A stretch of DNA of 64,000 bases, from positions 124,001-188,000 of the forward strand of contig CACGUF010000001.1 of assembly GCA_902576125.1 (NCBI GenBank), read 5' to 3'. Positions 39,767 through 49,626 of this stretch are shown one piece after another. Position 1 is the first letter of the stretch. The number at the start of each line of letters is the position of its first letter. Source of the DNA: an uncultured Alphaproteobacteria bacterium. Its GTDB lineage: Bacteria > Pseudomonadota > Alphaproteobacteria > HIMB59 > GCA-002718135. The notes below the pieces were generated by a model. It saw only the letters and a program-made list of their open reading frames with translations. It had not been told where the DNA came from and ran no database searches. A program made the position numbers and the translations under genes.

Positions 39767-40742
39767 ATTTAAAACTATTAAGGAATTATTTTTAAAAAAT
39801 AAAATATTATATTCCTCAAATCTCAAAGATGATGATGTAATGGATTCTATTAGCTCAATTTCAGATGCTAATCTTCATTCATTAATTTTTTTATTTAATG
39901 AAAAGTATCTAAGCTTAATACTTCAAACTAAAGCAAAGTGTTGCGTTTTAAAAAAAGAACATCTTAATTTTTTACCAAAAAATATAAAATATATTACAGT
40001 TGAAGACCCTTATTTAGTTTTTGCCTATTTAAGTAATCTTTTTTATAAAAAAAGATGCTCTAATGGTATAATTGCTAAAAATGTAAATTTATATGAAGAT
40101 GCTCAAATTAATAAAAATGTTCAAATTGATGATTTTACTAATATTTATAAAAATTCAATTATTGGTAATAATGTAATAATTGAATCAAATTGCTCAATTG
40201 GTCCTAATGTTTTAATATCAGATGATGTTTTAATATCAGCAAACTCATCATTAGCAAATTGTATAATAGGAAAAAATACAATAATAAAATCTGGAGTTGT
40301 TATAGGAAGTGAAGGTTTTGGTTTTGAAATAAATACTAAAATAAGAATTAAGCATTTAGGTAATGTTGTAATTGGTAAAAACTGTTACATTGGAGCTAAC
40401 ACAACTATAGATAGAGCTGTTTTAAATTCAACTATAATTTCAGATAATAGTAATTTAGATAATCTTATACAAATTGCTCATAATGTTAAAATTGGTAAAT
40501 ATGCTGTTATAGCTGCACAGGTCGGTATTGCTGGAAGTACAGAAATAGGTGATAATGTTAAAATTGGTGGTCAGGCAGGAATCTCGGGTCATTTATCAAT
40601 TGGAAATAATGTTACAATCGCTGCCAAAAGTGGTGTAACTAAAAATATACAAAACAATCAAGTTGTTGCTGGTTTTCCTGCAATAGATATAAAAAAATGG
40701 AAAAAAAATATTATTAAATTAAATAAATCTAATGATAATTAA
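39756..40742 (+). CDS. lpxD: UDP-3-O-acylglucosamine N-acyltransferase
   Basis: LpxD adds the second 3-hydroxyacyl chain in lipid A synthesis, using acyl-ACP. The protein has an N-terminal uridine-binding domain and a left-handed beta helix of hexapeptide repeats from about residue 100, including the catalytic region LIQIAHNVKIGKYAVIAAQ and GIAGSTEIGDN. I chose the ATG at 39756 (MKIKFKTIKEL), overlapping skp by 11 bases, over the track's 39723. The length is 328 residues. The C-terminus overlaps fabZ by 11 bases. Confidence 0.95.
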   Translation: MKIKFKTIKELFLKNKILYSSNLKDDDVMDSISSISDANLHSLIFLFNEKYLSLILQTKAKCCVLKKEHLNFLPKNIKYITVEDPYLVFAYLSNLFYKKRCSNGIIAKNVNLYEDAQINKNVQIDDFTNIYKNSIIGNNVIIESNCSIGPNVLISDDVLISANSSLANCIIGKNTIIKSGVVIGSEGFGFEINTKIRIKHLGNVVIGKNCYIGANTTIDRAVLNSTIISDNSNLDNLIQIAHNVKIGKYAVIAAQVGIAGSTEIGDNVKIGGQAGISGHLSIGNNVTIAAKSGVTKNIQNNQVVAGFPAIDIKKWKKNIIKLNKSNDN

Positions 40743-41172
40743 TATTGAAGAAATAAAAAATCTAATTCCACATAGAGACCCTTTTTTATTTGTTGATAAA
40801 TGTACAATTATAGAACCAGGTAAAAAAGGTATATCGGAAAGATATTTTTCTGAAAAAGAATATTTCTTTGTAGGTCATTTTCCAGACAATCCAATTGTTC
40901 CAGGGGTAATAATAGTTGAGGCATTAGCTCAAACAGCAGGAATTGTTGTTTCTCATCAATTTAAAAATGAAAAAGATAAATCTGTCTTATTTATGAGTGT
41001 GAATAAAGCTAGGTTTAGAAAACCAATATTACCTAATCAAAATATTCGTTTTGAAGTAAGTTATTTAAATAATGTTAAGGATGTATATAAATTTGAAGGT
41101 AATGCTTTTTTTGAAAATACAAGAGTTGCAGAAACAGAGTTTACTGCTATGATTACTATTGGAAAGAAATAG
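40732..41172 (+). CDS. fabZ: 3-hydroxyacyl-ACP dehydratase FabZ
   Basis: FabZ dehydrates 3-hydroxyacyl-ACP in fatty acid elongation and shares this substrate pool with LpxA and LpxD. The 146-residue hot-dog protein has IPHRDPFLFVD and the active site His49 and Glu63 in GHFPDNPIVPG and VEALAQTAG. It overlaps lpxD. A 52-base spacer, the longest in this lipid A group, precedes lpxA; no convincing promoter was found in it. Confidence 0.97.
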   Translation: MIINIEEIKNLIPHRDPFLFVDKCTIIEPGKKGISERYFSEKEYFFVGHFPDNPIVPGVIIVEALAQTAGIVVSHQFKNEKDKSVLFMSVNKARFRKPILPNQNIRFEVSYLNNVKDVYKFEGNAFFENTRVAETEFTAMITIGKK

Positions 41173-41224
41173 TTTGAAATAAAAAAAATATACTAAATTT
41201 TTGAATATTTTATAAAAACTCCTA

Positions 41225-41995
41225 ATGGATTATAGTTATATTGCAGATAAAGCAAAGATTCATTCGTCTGCTAAAATTGGACCATTTTGTATTATTGGAC
41301 CTAATGTAGAAATAGATGAAGGATGTATACTTAAATCGCATGTTTCAATATCTGGTTATACTAAAATTGGAAAAAATAATATTTTTTATCCTTTCTCTTC
41401 AATAGGTAGTTCACCACAAGATTTAAAATATAATGGGGAGAAAAGTTTTTTAATTATAGGTAGTAATAATACTTTTAGAGAAAATGTAACAGTTAATCCT
41501 GGAACTGAAGGTGGAGGATTAAACACTAAAATAAAAGATAATTGCTTATTTATGGTTGGTTCACATATAGCTCATGACTGTATAATTGGTTCAAATGTAA
41601 TTTTAGCTAATAATGCTACACTTGCAGGACATGTTGAGATAGATGATAATTCAATTATAGGTGGAAATTCTGCAATTCATCAATTTGTTAAAATTGGAAA
41701 AAATGCCATGATCGGTGGTATGAGTGGATTAGAAAAAAATCTTATACCTTACGGACTATATATTGGGATAAGATCTAATATGAAAGGTTTAAACTTAATT
41801 GGTTTAAAAAGAAAAGGTTTAGATAACAATAAAATTAAAATAATAAATAATTTTATTGAAAATATATTTAATAAAAATGATTCTATTGAAAATAATTTAA
41901 ATAAAGTTGATAGTAAAATTCAATCTATCCAGGAGATTAAAGAAATTATTAAATTTATTGAAATGTCTAATAAAAGAGGTTTAGTAACTCTATAA
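41225..41995 (+). CDS. lpxA: UDP-N-acetylglucosamine acyltransferase
   Basis: LpxA catalyses the first, reversible step of lipid A synthesis, acylating UDP-GlcNAc. The 256 residues form hexapeptide repeats beginning IHSSAKIGPFCIIGPNVEI, with the catalytic His117 in SHIAHDC and ILANNATLAGHVEI. A C-terminal helical domain follows. The ATG is 52 bases after fabZ, and lpxI follows after 2 bases. Confidence 0.97.
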   Translation: MDYSYIADKAKIHSSAKIGPFCIIGPNVEIDEGCILKSHVSISGYTKIGKNNIFYPFSSIGSSPQDLKYNGEKSFLIIGSNNTFRENVTVNPGTEGGGLNTKIKDNCLFMVGSHIAHDCIIGSNVILANNATLAGHVEIDDNSIIGGNSAIHQFVKIGKNAMIGGMSGLEKNLIPYGLYIGIRSNMKGLNLIGLKRKGLDNNKIKIINNFIENIFNKNDSIENNLNKVDSKIQSIQEIKEIIKFIEMSNKRGLVTL

Positions 41996-41997
41996 AA

Positions 41998-42813
41998 ATG
42001 TCAAAAATTGGAATAATATCTGGTGGTGGAAGATTGCCTGTTTTGATTGGCAAAAATTTAAACAAAAAGAATTATGAAGTAATGTTTTTTGTTATTGAAG
42101 ATACATTTGATAGAGAAATTTATTCAAATCATAAAATAATTTTAATAAAATTAAATAGTATAAAAAAAATATTTAAAACCTTAAATGAACAAAATATTAA
42201 AAAGATTATTTTAGCAGGCAATATTACAAGACCTAGTTTAAAAGATATTAATTTTGATTTTGAAACAATAAATTTTGCAAAAAAACTAATGCTAAGTAAA
42301 AAAGGTGATAATGACTTATTAATTTCAATCAAAAAACTATTTAAAGAACAAGGATTTGAATATTTAGACTGGAAAGAATATTGTGAAGATCTTTTTTCAA
42401 ATGAAAATAATTTGACAAATATGCAGCCTTCAAAAGAAGCAAATTTAAATTTAGAAAAAGCTTTGAAAGTTTTTAAAGATTATGGAAAATTAGATATTGG
42501 GCAAAGCTTAATCGTCCAAAATGAAATTGTGCTAGGTCTTGAGGCAGCCGAAGGCACTGATAATTTGATAATTAGATGCAAAGATTTAAAAAAAAATGGA
42601 GATAATGGTGTATTAATTAAAGCCTCAAAATACAATCAAAGTAATATTTTAGATATTCCTACAATTGGCTCTGAAACTCTTAGTTTGTTAATTAAGTATG
42701 ATTATGAGGGTGTATTTATTGAAAAAAATAAATGTATTATAATTGATAAAAATGAAACAATAAATTTAGCAAACTCGAATAAACTATTTATTTCTACATT
42801 TGAGAAAAATTGA
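41998..42813 (+). CDS. lpxI: UDP-2,3-diacylglucosamine pyrophosphatase LpxI
   Basis: LpxI hydrolyses UDP-2,3-diacylglucosamine to lipid X, replacing the LpxH enzyme of gammaproteobacteria. The 271-residue protein has the N-terminal IGIISGGGRLPVLIG and the C-terminal catalytic-domain motifs DIGQSLIVQNE and LGLEAAEGTDNLI seen in this family (formerly DUF1009). Its position between lpxA and lpxB is normal in alphaproteobacteria. The stop overlaps the lpxB start as TTGA. Confidence 0.94.
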   Translation: MSKIGIISGGGRLPVLIGKNLNKKNYEVMFFVIEDTFDREIYSNHKIILIKLNSIKKIFKTLNEQNIKKIILAGNITRPSLKDINFDFETINFAKKLMLSKKGDNDLLISIKKLFKEQGFEYLDWKEYCEDLFSNENNLTNMQPSKEANLNLEKALKVFKDYGKLDIGQSLIVQNEIVLGLEAAEGTDNLIIRCKDLKKNGDNGVLIKASKYNQSNILDIPTIGSETLSLLIKYDYEGVFIEKNKCIIIDKNETINLANSNKLFISTFEKN

Positions 42814-43940
42814 AAAAAAATAAAAAAATATTTATTTGTTGTACTGAGCAATCAGGTGAAAATATCGCATATAATATTTGCAAAAGACTCCAAAAGCATG
42901 AATTTACTATTGATGGTGTTGGAGGCAAATTATCGGAAGAGTTTTTTTCAATAAAATATTTTGACATTAGCATTTTTAAATCATTAGGATTAATAGAAAT
43001 ATTGTTATCAATACCTAAATTTATAAAAATAATTAATTTTTTATTTCTTAAAATACTAGAGAATCAATATGATTTAGTTATTTTAATTGATTCACCTGAT
43101 TTTAATTATCAATTAGCAAAAAAATTAAAAAAAAATAATTTTAAAAATAAAGTTATACAAATAGTTGCTCCTACTGTATGGGCTTGGCGAGAGGGAAGAG
43201 CAAAAAAATTTGCGCTTGTTTATGATGAAATACTTACTTTATTTAAATTTGAAAAAAAATATTTTGAAAAATATGGTTTAAAAACAACTTTTATTGGTCA
43301 TCCTATTTCTCTTATGGAGTCAAATACAATAGAAATAAATAATGAAAAAAAATTAATTGCTTTTTTATTTGGTAGTAGAGATAATGAAATATCAAAACTC
43401 TATCCTTATTTTAAAATTATTCATGACTACTTAATTTATAATAATCTTAATCAATATGAATTATTTATTCCTACACTTCCACATTTAAAAAATAAAATTG
43501 TAAAATTAACTAAAGATTGGAAGCTTAAAATAATTATTTCTGATGATTTAAAAGAAAATGAAAATTTTTATAAAAAAGTCTTTGTTAGTGTTACATGTTC
43601 TGGAACAGCCACTTTAGAAATATCAAAAAGAATGATTCCACAAATAGTTATCTATAAGTTAAACTTTATTACTTTTTTCCTTTTTTCATTTTTAATAAGA
43701 ATTAGATTTGCTAATATTTTGAATATTTTAAATAAAAAAATGATTATTACTGAAGTAGTAAATAATAAATTAAACAAAAAAAATTTAATATTCGCTTTTA
43801 ATAAATTGATTACTGATAAATCTTTTAGAGAAAATCAAATTCAACAAGTTAAAAAAAGTATACCTGAAATTGAGAGTTTTTCTAATCCTTATGATATATG
43901 TGAGGAAAGAATTAGAGAGCTTATTTCCAAAGCCATTTAA
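42810..43940 (+). CDS. lpxB: Lipid-A-disaccharide synthase
   Basis: LpxB (glycosyltransferase family 19) joins lipid X and UDP-diacylglucosamine. The 376 residues include the N-terminal [15 protein letters not shown] (the family usually reads GExSGDxxG), [36 protein letters not shown] and [12 protein letters not shown]. The start is TTG within the lpxI stop, with no ATG nearby. The gene converges on gltA and the two coding regions overlap by 20 bases, with no terminator hairpin. Confidence 0.93.
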   Translation: MKKNKKIFICCTEQSGENIAYNICKRLQKHEFTIDGVGGKLSEEFFSIKYFDISIFKSLGLIEILLSIPKFIKIINFLFLKILENQYDLVILIDSPDFNYQLAKKLKKNNFKNKVIQIVAPTVWAWREGRAKKFALVYDEILTLFKFEKKYFEKYGLKTTFIGHPISLMESNTIEINNEKKLIAFLFGSRDNEISKLYPYFKIIHDYLIYNNLNQYELFIPTLPHLKNKIVKLTKDWKLKIIISDDLKENENFYKKVFVSVTCSGTATLEISKRMIPQIVIYKLNFITFFLFSFLIRIRFANILNILNKKMIITEVVNNKLNKKNLIFAFNKLITDKSFRENQIQQVKKSIPEIESFSNPYDICEERIRELISKAI

Positions 43941-45270
43941 ATATTGATTTTTTCTCTCTAGTTGACTCTTTTTGAAATTCTCTAGATGTTTTGCCTAAAT
44001 ATAATTGTCTTGGTCTCCCAATTTTATTTATAGGGTCTTCAATCATTTCTTTCCATTGTGAAATCCAACCAACAGTTCTTCCGATAGCAAATAAAACAGT
44101 AAACATGCTTGTTGGAAAACCTAATGCTTTGAGAATAATGCCGGAATAGAAATCAACATTTGGAAATAATTTTTTTTCAATAAAATATTCGTCCTTTAGT
44201 GCTATTTTTTCTAACTCAATAGCAATTTTTAATAACGGATCATCAAGTTTATTTAATTCCTCTAAAACTTCATGCGCACTCTCTTTCATAACGCTTGCTC
44301 TTGGGTCATAGTTTTTATAAACTCTATGTCCAAAACCCATTAACCTAAAAGGATCATTTTTATCTTTTGCTTTATTGATGAATTCAGGAATATTTTTTAC
44401 GTCTCCTATTTCCTCAAGCATTTTTATTACAGCTTCATTAGCACCGCCATGCGCTGGTCCCCATAAAGATGCTATTCCAGCAGCAATACATGCAAATGGA
44501 TTTGCACCTGAAGAACCTGCTAATCTTACAGTTGAAGTAGAAGCATTTTGTTCATGATCAGCGTGTAAAACAAAGAATCTATCCATTGCTTGTACAATTT
44601 TTTTACTAATTTTAAATTCTTCTGTAGGTACTGAAAAAGTCATATAAAGAAAATTTTCTGCATAAGATAAATCGTTTCTTGGATAAACAAAGGGTTGTCC
44701 AATCGAATATTTGTATGCCATAGCCCCTATAGTTGGAATTTTGGCTATTAGCCTATGGCATGCTATCATTCTCTGATTAATATCAGAAAAGTCAGTACTA
44801 TCATGATAAAATGCTGATAAGGCACCAACAACACCGACCATAATTGCCATTGGATGTGCATCTCTTCTAAAACCTCTATATAAATGTACTAATTGTTCAT
44901 GCAACATAGTATGATTTCTAATTACATCTTTAAATTTTTGCTTATCTTCAGGAGATGGTAAATCACCGTGTAATAACAAATAGCAAACTTCTAAAAACTC
45001 ACTATGGCTAGCCAATTCATGAATATCGTATCCTCGATGTCTTAGAATGCCTTTATTGCCATCAATAAAAGTTATTGAAGAGTCACAAGATGCAGTGGAT
45101 GTAAATCCAGGATCATAGGTAAACATACCAGTCTCTTGATATAATTTTCTGATATCTAAAACATTCGGTCCATCTTTACCTTTTATAACTGGGAGCTCAT
45201 AAGATTTACCAGTTTCATTATTAAATAATGTAAAGGAAGTATTTTGTTTATTGTCTTCGTAATCTGCCAT
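43921..45270 (-). CDS. gltA: Citrate synthase (type I/II hexameric-like)
   Basis: Citrate synthase condenses acetyl-CoA and oxaloacetate at the entry of the TCA cycle. The 449 residues show [16 protein letters not shown] and [12 protein letters not shown] in the N-terminal part, the active-site stretches [25 protein letters not shown] and [14 protein letters not shown], and the catalytic aspartate in NVDFYSG. The start lies 1 base after the gltX stop. Its end overlaps lpxB, which is convergent. It may sit on the lexA transcript. Confidence 0.97.
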   Translation of the reverse strand: MADYEDNKQNTSFTLFNNETGKSYELPVIKGKDGPNVLDIRKLYQETGMFTYDPGFTSTASCDSSITFIDGNKGILRHRGYDIHELASHSEFLEVCYLLLHGDLPSPEDKQKFKDVIRNHTMLHEQLVHLYRGFRRDAHPMAIMVGVVGALSAFYHDSTDFSDINQRMIACHRLIAKIPTIGAMAYKYSIGQPFVYPRNDLSYAENFLYMTFSVPTEEFKISKKIVQAMDRFFVLHADHEQNASTSTVRLAGSSGANPFACIAAGIASLWGPAHGGANEAVIKMLEEIGDVKNIPEFINKAKDKNDPFRLMGFGHRVYKNYDPRASVMKESAHEVLEELNKLDDPLLKIAIELEKIALKDEYFIEKKLFPNVDFYSGIILKALGFPTSMFTVLFAIGRTVGWISQWKEMIEDPINKIGRPRQLYLGKTSREFQKESTREKKSIFKWLWK

Positions 45271-45271
45271 T

Positions 45272-46669
45272 TTAAATTTTGTACTTTTTAAGTCTCTCTA
45301 AAGATTGATTTTTACCTAATATCATGAATATATCGGTAATAGAAGGCCCATTGTAATTATTGGTAAGTAAATATCTAACCGGTTTACCTAAAACAGGGAA
45401 TTTAATATTATTTTTTTTTATAAACTCTTTAATAGTAGAATTAATATTATTATATTCCCAATTATTAATACTATAAATAAGTTCTAAAAATTCATTAAAA
45501 TATTTATTAAAATCATCATCAAAATTCTCTTTAACATTATTTGAAAAATTTTTTGAAAAATATATTTCAGCAATACTTATTATTTGATTATATTTTGCAA
45601 TATCTTTTTTATAAACATTAAATACTCTTAATAATTTTTCTTTATCTAAATCTAAATATTTGCTTAGTATAGAATTTGATTTACAAAATTCTTCAAATAA
45701 ATAGATATTTGACTCAAGTCTTAAATAATAATTATTAAAGTAATCAAGTTTTTTATAACTAAATATACTCGCGGATTTTGACAAACTATGCATTTCAAAT
45801 GTGGAAATAATATTTTTAAGTTGAATAATTTCATCATCTTGATTTTTGGGTGACCATCCAAGTAAAATTAAATTATTTATTATTGCTTCTGACAAATAAC
45901 CTTCATTTTTTAAATCTATTAAATTAACAGCACCATGTCTTTTTGATAATTTAGTTCCATCTTCTCCATGTATTAGGGGGATATGCGCATATTGAGGAAT
46001 TTTCCAATTCATATGTTTATAAATAAATTTTTGACGAAAATAATTATTTAAATGATCATCTCCTCTTATAATAAAATTAACACCTAAATCATGATCATCA
46101 ACTACAACAGATAACATATAAGTTGGTGTGTTATCTTTACGCACTAAAACAAAATCATCTATTTCATTATTTTTAACCTCAACCTTACCTTGTATTACAT
46201 CCTCTAAAATTTCATTTCCTTCAGTTGGAATTTTAATTCTAATTACATAACCCGTTTTTAGAGACTGAACTTCATCATTTTTTTCACAAGAAATGCATAT
46301 TTTTTTTGAACTAATTTCTCCTGAATTTATTTTTTTTCGCCTGTCTGCTAGTTCGCTTTCGGCACAAATACATTTATAAGCATTATTATTTATTAGTAAA
46401 TTATTAGCTATTTGAAGATGGCGATTAATATTATTTGATTGTATTTGAGGTGAATTATCCCAATTAACTCCTAACCATTTAAGACCATTTAAAATACTAT
46501 TTTTGAATTCTTCAGTTGATCTTTTTTTATCTGTATCCTCAATTCGTAAGTATAATTTGGAGTTTGGTTGCTGTGATTTAAAAATATAATTTATAAGAGC
46601 CGTTCTAGCACTTCCAATGTGAAGATTTCCTGTAGGTGAAGGAGCAAACCTAGTAATATATCCAGTCAT
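45272..46669 (-). CDS. gltX: Glutamyl-tRNA synthetase
   Basis: GluRS charges tRNA-Glu and, when non-discriminating, also tRNA-Gln for later amidation. The 465 residues have the class I HIGH motif region [18 protein letters not shown] (4-21) and the KMSKS-like [11 protein letters not shown]. The anticodon domain is in the last 150 residues. Alphaproteobacteria often have two GluRS genes, so this one may be one of a pair. It follows lexA by 14 bases, where other alphaproteobacteria have comEC between them, and directly precedes gltA. Confidence 0.95.
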   Translation of the reverse strand: MTGYITRFAPSPTGNLHIGSARTALINYIFKSQQPNSKLYLRIEDTDKKRSTEEFKNSILNGLKWLGVNWDNSPQIQSNNINRHLQIANNLLINNNAYKCICAESELADRRKKINSGEISSKKICISCEKNDEVQSLKTGYVIRIKIPTEGNEILEDVIQGKVEVKNNEIDDFVLVRKDNTPTYMLSVVVDDHDLGVNFIIRGDDHLNNYFRQKFIYKHMNWKIPQYAHIPLIHGEDGTKLSKRHGAVNLIDLKNEGYLSEAIINNLILLGWSPKNQDDEIIQLKNIISTFEMHSLSKSASIFSYKKLDYFNNYYLRLESNIYLFEEFCKSNSILSKYLDLDKEKLLRVFNVYKKDIAKYNQIISIAEIYFSKNFSNNVKENFDDDFNKYFNEFLELIYSINNWEYNNINSTIKEFIKKNNIKFPVLGKPVRYLLTNNYNGPSITDIFMILGKNQSLERLKKYKI

Positions 46670-46683
46670 TTCTAAAATGACTA

Positions 46684-47325
46684 TTAATTATATTTTCTTA
46701 TAATGCCAGATAAAGTACCCTGTATTTGCACATCTCCAAGATCATGTTCCTTAATTCCATAAGCTTTATTAGCAGGTATCAGGTAAATTTTTTGATTAGT
46801 CATTTTGATAGTTTTTAGGGTAATTTCGTTATCTAATGTTAGAACAGCAGCTATTTTACCATTTTCTGCTGAATTTGTTTTTTTAATAATTGCTATATCT
46901 CCATCAAAAATACCTTCATCTATCATGGATAGACCTTTAACTTTTAATCCAAAATACGTAGAATTTTTGCTTACAAGAGATCTAGGGATAGAAATCATTG
47001 AGTCTGAAGAATTTATTGCCTCTATTGCTTCACCTGCAGCTATTGAACCGATAAGTGGGATATTTAGAAAATTCTCTTCATTACTTGAATTAATAGTATT
47101 TATATTTTTATTAGGAAGATTTTTTGTAATTTCCATTGCTCTAGCTTTATGTTTGAGTCGCTTAATATATCCTCTTTGCTCTAAGCTAGTGATTAATCTA
47201 TGAATTCCAGATTTTGATTTTAAGTTAACAGCATCCTTCATTTCCTCAAAAGATGGCGAAATATCATTTGAAGAAATATAGTTATTTAAATAAACAAATA
47301 ACTCTTTTTGTTTTTTTGTAAGCAT
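46684..47325 (-). CDS. lexA: LexA SOS repressor
   Basis: LexA represses DNA-damage genes and cleaves itself when RecA is activated. The 213 residues have a winged-helix DNA-binding domain (MLTKKQKELF, then LKSKSGIHRLITSLEQRG), the Ala97-Gly98 cleavage site in IAAGEA, and the Ser133-Lys171 dyad in GLSMIDEG and EITLKTI. The start matches alphaproteobacterial LexA N-termini exactly. An SOS box and sigma-70-like promoter lie directly upstream, indicating autoregulation. gltX follows 14 bases after its stop. Confidence 0.97.
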   Translation of the reverse strand: MLTKKQKELFVYLNNYISSNDISPSFEEMKDAVNLKSKSGIHRLITSLEQRGYIKRLKHKARAMEITKNLPNKNINTINSSNEENFLNIPLIGSIAAGEAIEAINSSDSMISIPRSLVSKNSTYFGLKVKGLSMIDEGIFDGDIAIIKKTNSAENGKIAAVLTLDNEITLKTIKMTNQKIYLIPANKAYGIKEHDLGDVQIQGTLSGIIRKYN

Positions 47326-47329
47326 ATAT

Positions 47330-47344
47330 GTTCTATATATGTTC
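47330..47344 (-). promoter_or_regulatory. LexA-binding SOS box (GTTC-N7-GTTC) upstream of lexA
   Basis: The plus strand reads GTTC TATATAT GTTC, the direct-repeat SOS box known from alphaproteobacteria. It ends 5 bases before the lexA ATG and covers the predicted -10. LexA bound here would block RNA polymerase, giving the usual autorepression. Confidence 0.88.
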
Positions 47345-47362
47345 TCTTTTATATAAAAACAA
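47334..47362 (-). promoter_or_regulatory. Putative lexA promoter, apparently leaderless
   Basis: On the minus strand, TTGTTT (47362-47357) and TATATA (47339-47334) are exactly 17 bases apart. Only 8 bases separate the -10 from the ATG, so the predicted transcript start falls on or within a base or two of the start codon. There is no Shine-Dalgarno sequence in between. The -35 begins just after the moaC stop, so lexA is its own transcription unit. Confidence 0.65.
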
Positions 47363-47377
47363 GCTTTTTTTTCTGGA

Positions 47378-47845
47378 TTAAATTTTAAAAAATCCTGATT
47401 TTCCGCCTTTTTTTGAAATTAATTTGATATTTTTAATTTTTATAGCTTTATTTAAATATTTGCACATATCATAAATTGTCAAACAGCTGACAGTTACTGC
47501 TGTTAACGCTTCCATTTCAACACCAGTTTTTGAACTAGTTTTAACTATAGCTTTGACGTTTAAAGAATTCTTTTTTACATTTTTTGTAATTTGAACATTA
47601 ATAGAATCAATTGGAATATTATGACATAGAGGTATAAGCCTAGATGTTTCTTTGGCCCCCATAATACCAGCTATAATTGCAGTATTTTTTATGCTTCCTT
47701 TTTTTGATTTTAAATTTTTAATTTTATTGAATGAGATTTTGTCAAAAACTACTTCTCCTTCAGCCTCAGCAATTCTGAGTGTTATATCTTTTGCGCCAAC
47801 ATCAACCATAATTGGATTATTTTTTTTATCTAAATGACTAATCAT
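47378..47845 (-). CDS. moaC: Cyclic pyranopterin monophosphate synthase MoaC
   Basis: MoaC forms cyclic pyranopterin monophosphate in molybdenum cofactor synthesis. The 155 residues include AGIMGAKETSRLIPLCHNIPID, GVEMEALTAVTVSCLTIYDMCK and a C-terminal SKKGGKSG, matching the family. It overlaps trpC by 8 bases. In many alphaproteobacteria trpC-moaC is followed by moeA and lexA. moeA is missing here, so whether cofactor synthesis is complete depends on genes elsewhere. Confidence 0.95.
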   Translation of the reverse strand: MISHLDKKNNPIMVDVGAKDITLRIAEAEGEVVFDKISFNKIKNLKSKKGSIKNTAIIAGIMGAKETSRLIPLCHNIPIDSINVQITKNVKKNSLNVKAIVKTSSKTGVEMEALTAVTVSCLTIYDMCKYLNKAIKIKNIKLISKKGGKSGFFKI

Positions 47846-48632
47846 AATTTAATAATTTTTTTATAAAAGATGTATAATCTTTTGATCTTAAAATTGATTC
47901 ACCGATAAGAAAATTAAAGATCCCTAATTCATTATACATCTCAATATCAGATGAAGATTTGATACCACTTTCTGCAATAACAGTAAAATCTTTAGAAATA
48001 CTTGTAAAGAGATTTAATGAATTATTAACATCAGTATTAAGATTTTTTAAATTTCTATTATTAATACCTATGATTGGGTAGTTTAATTTCATAGCTCTTT
48101 CAACTTCACTCTTATCATGGGTTTCAATAATAACGTCTAAATTTAACTCTTTAGAAATATCCAAGAAATTCTTCAATTGTTCATCACTCAACACAGATAC
48201 AATTAAAAGTATAATATCAGCTTGATATACTTTACTCTCATATATTTGATATTCATCAATTATAAAGTCCTTTCGTAAAATTGGTATTTTTGTATTTTGT
48301 TTTATGATCGATAAATGATCTATTTCACCACTAAAGTAACTGCTTTCAGTTAAAATTGAGATAGCTCCAATTCCAGCATTTTCATATGTCTTTGCTATTT
48401 CTGTAGGATTGTATTTTTTAATTATTTGGCCAGCACTTGGACTTGATTTCTTAATTTCACCAATAATAAAATTTTTTTTATTTTTTACAGAGTCAATGGC
48501 TTGATTTTTAAAATTTCTTTTTTCAATATTTCCCGAAATTAATTTTTTTAATGTTTTTAATGAACATTTACTTTTTAATATTTCCAATTCTTTATTTTTA
48601 TCTTCACATATTTTTTTTAAAATATTATTCAT
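47838..48632 (-). CDS. trpC: Indole-3-glycerol-phosphate synthase
   Basis: TrpC closes the indole ring in tryptophan synthesis. The 264-residue TIM-barrel protein has EIKKSSPSAGQI, AISILTESSYFSG, LRKDFIIDEYQIYES, GINNRNLKNL and the phosphate-binding AESGIKSS. It is not fused to TrpF. The gene overlaps trpD and moaC by 8 bases each and belongs to the trpE-G-D-C-moaC run. Confidence 0.97.
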   Translation of the reverse strand: MNNILKKICEDKNKELEILKSKCSLKTLKKLISGNIEKRNFKNQAIDSVKNKKNFIIGEIKKSSPSAGQIIKKYNPTEIAKTYENAGIGAISILTESSYFSGEIDHLSIIKQNTKIPILRKDFIIDEYQIYESKVYQADIILLIVSVLSDEQLKNFLDISKELNLDVIIETHDKSEVERAMKLNYPIIGINNRNLKNLNTDVNNSLNLFTSISKDFTVIAESGIKSSSDIEMYNELGIFNFLIGESILRSKDYTSFIKKLLNYD

Positions 48633-49626
48633 TAGTAATTTTTGTTATAAATTTTGAAGTTATCCCATTAGTGATTGCTTTATGAGCAATTATAGCACCC
48701 TCTTTGATATTAGCGCATTTACCCGAAAGATATATTGCTGCACCAGTATTTATCTCTACAATATTTTGAAATTGAGGATAATTACCATCAATCATTTTAA
48801 GAAAACATTCTGCATTAAATTTTGAATCTCCACCTTTTATTTCTTCTAAGGAAATATAATCATAACCAATTTCACGAGGGTCAAATATATAATTTTGTAT
48901 TCTTTTATTTTTTAATTCACAAATATGCGTGTTTTTACTTAATGTAATTTCATCTAATCCATCTTCACCATGTACGACCATGACATTATTTGAACCTAAT
49001 TCTTTAAGAACTTCACAATGAGTAGTAACCCATCTTTTATCATAAACTCCCAAAAGTTGATTTTTTGCATTTGCCGGATTTGTTAGCGGTCCTAAAAGAT
49101 TAAATATTGTTCTTGTTTCCAATTTTTTTCTAACATTTATAACATGTTTCATAGCTGAATGATGATATTGCGCAAACATGAAACAAAAATTATTTTTTTC
49201 TAATTGATTTTCTAAAGTTTTTGGATCATCTGATAATTTATAACCAATATTTTCAAGCATATCCGCAGATCCAGATTTTGAACTTACTGATTTATTTCCA
49301 TGTTTAGCAATTTTAACACCACAACTTGCCGCAACTAAGGATGCAGCTGTTGAAATATTTAGAGTATTTGACATATCTCCTCCAGTTCCACATGTATCGA
49401 CTGTATTATTTGAAGAGGAAATTTTCATAGATTTTGCTCTCATTATTTTTGCTGCACCTAGTATCTCCTCTTGAGTTTCACCTTTAATCTTAAGAGAAAT
49501 TAATATAGCTGAAATATCAATTTCACTTAATTCACCACTCATTATCATTTCAAAAAGATACAATGACTCTTCTGATGTTAAATTTTTTTGAGAAAATAAT
49601 TTATTTTTTATAATACTAATTTTCAT
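48625..49626 (-). CDS. trpD: Anthranilate phosphoribosyltransferase
   Basis: TrpD transfers phosphoribose from PRPP to anthranilate. The 333 residues carry the PRPP-binding DTCGTGGDMSNTLNIST, KHGNKSVSSKSGSADML and FNLLGPLTNPA. It is a separate protein, not fused to TrpG. It overlaps trpG by 11 bases and trpC by 8 bases. Confidence 0.97.
   Translation of the reverse strand: MKISIIKNKLFSQKNLTSEESLYLFEMIMSGELSEIDISAILISLKIKGETQEEILGAAKIMRAKSMKISSSNNTVDTCGTGGDMSNTLNISTAASLVAASCGVKIAKHGNKSVSSKSGSADMLENIGYKLSDDPKTLENQLEKNNFCFMFAQYHHSAMKHVINVRKKLETRTIFNLLGPLTNPANAKNQLLGVYDKRWVTTHCEVLKELGSNNVMVVHGEDGLDEITLSKNTHICELKNKRIQNYIFDPREIGYDYISLEEIKGGDSKFNAECFLKMIDGNYPQFQNIVEINTGAAIYLSGKCANIKEGAIIAHKAITNGITSKFITKITNE

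Noticed and set aside
41173-41224. Promoter between fabZ and lpxA
   Set aside because: AT-rich with TTGAAA and TTGAAT boxes, but no -10 at proper spacing; not distinguishable from background.
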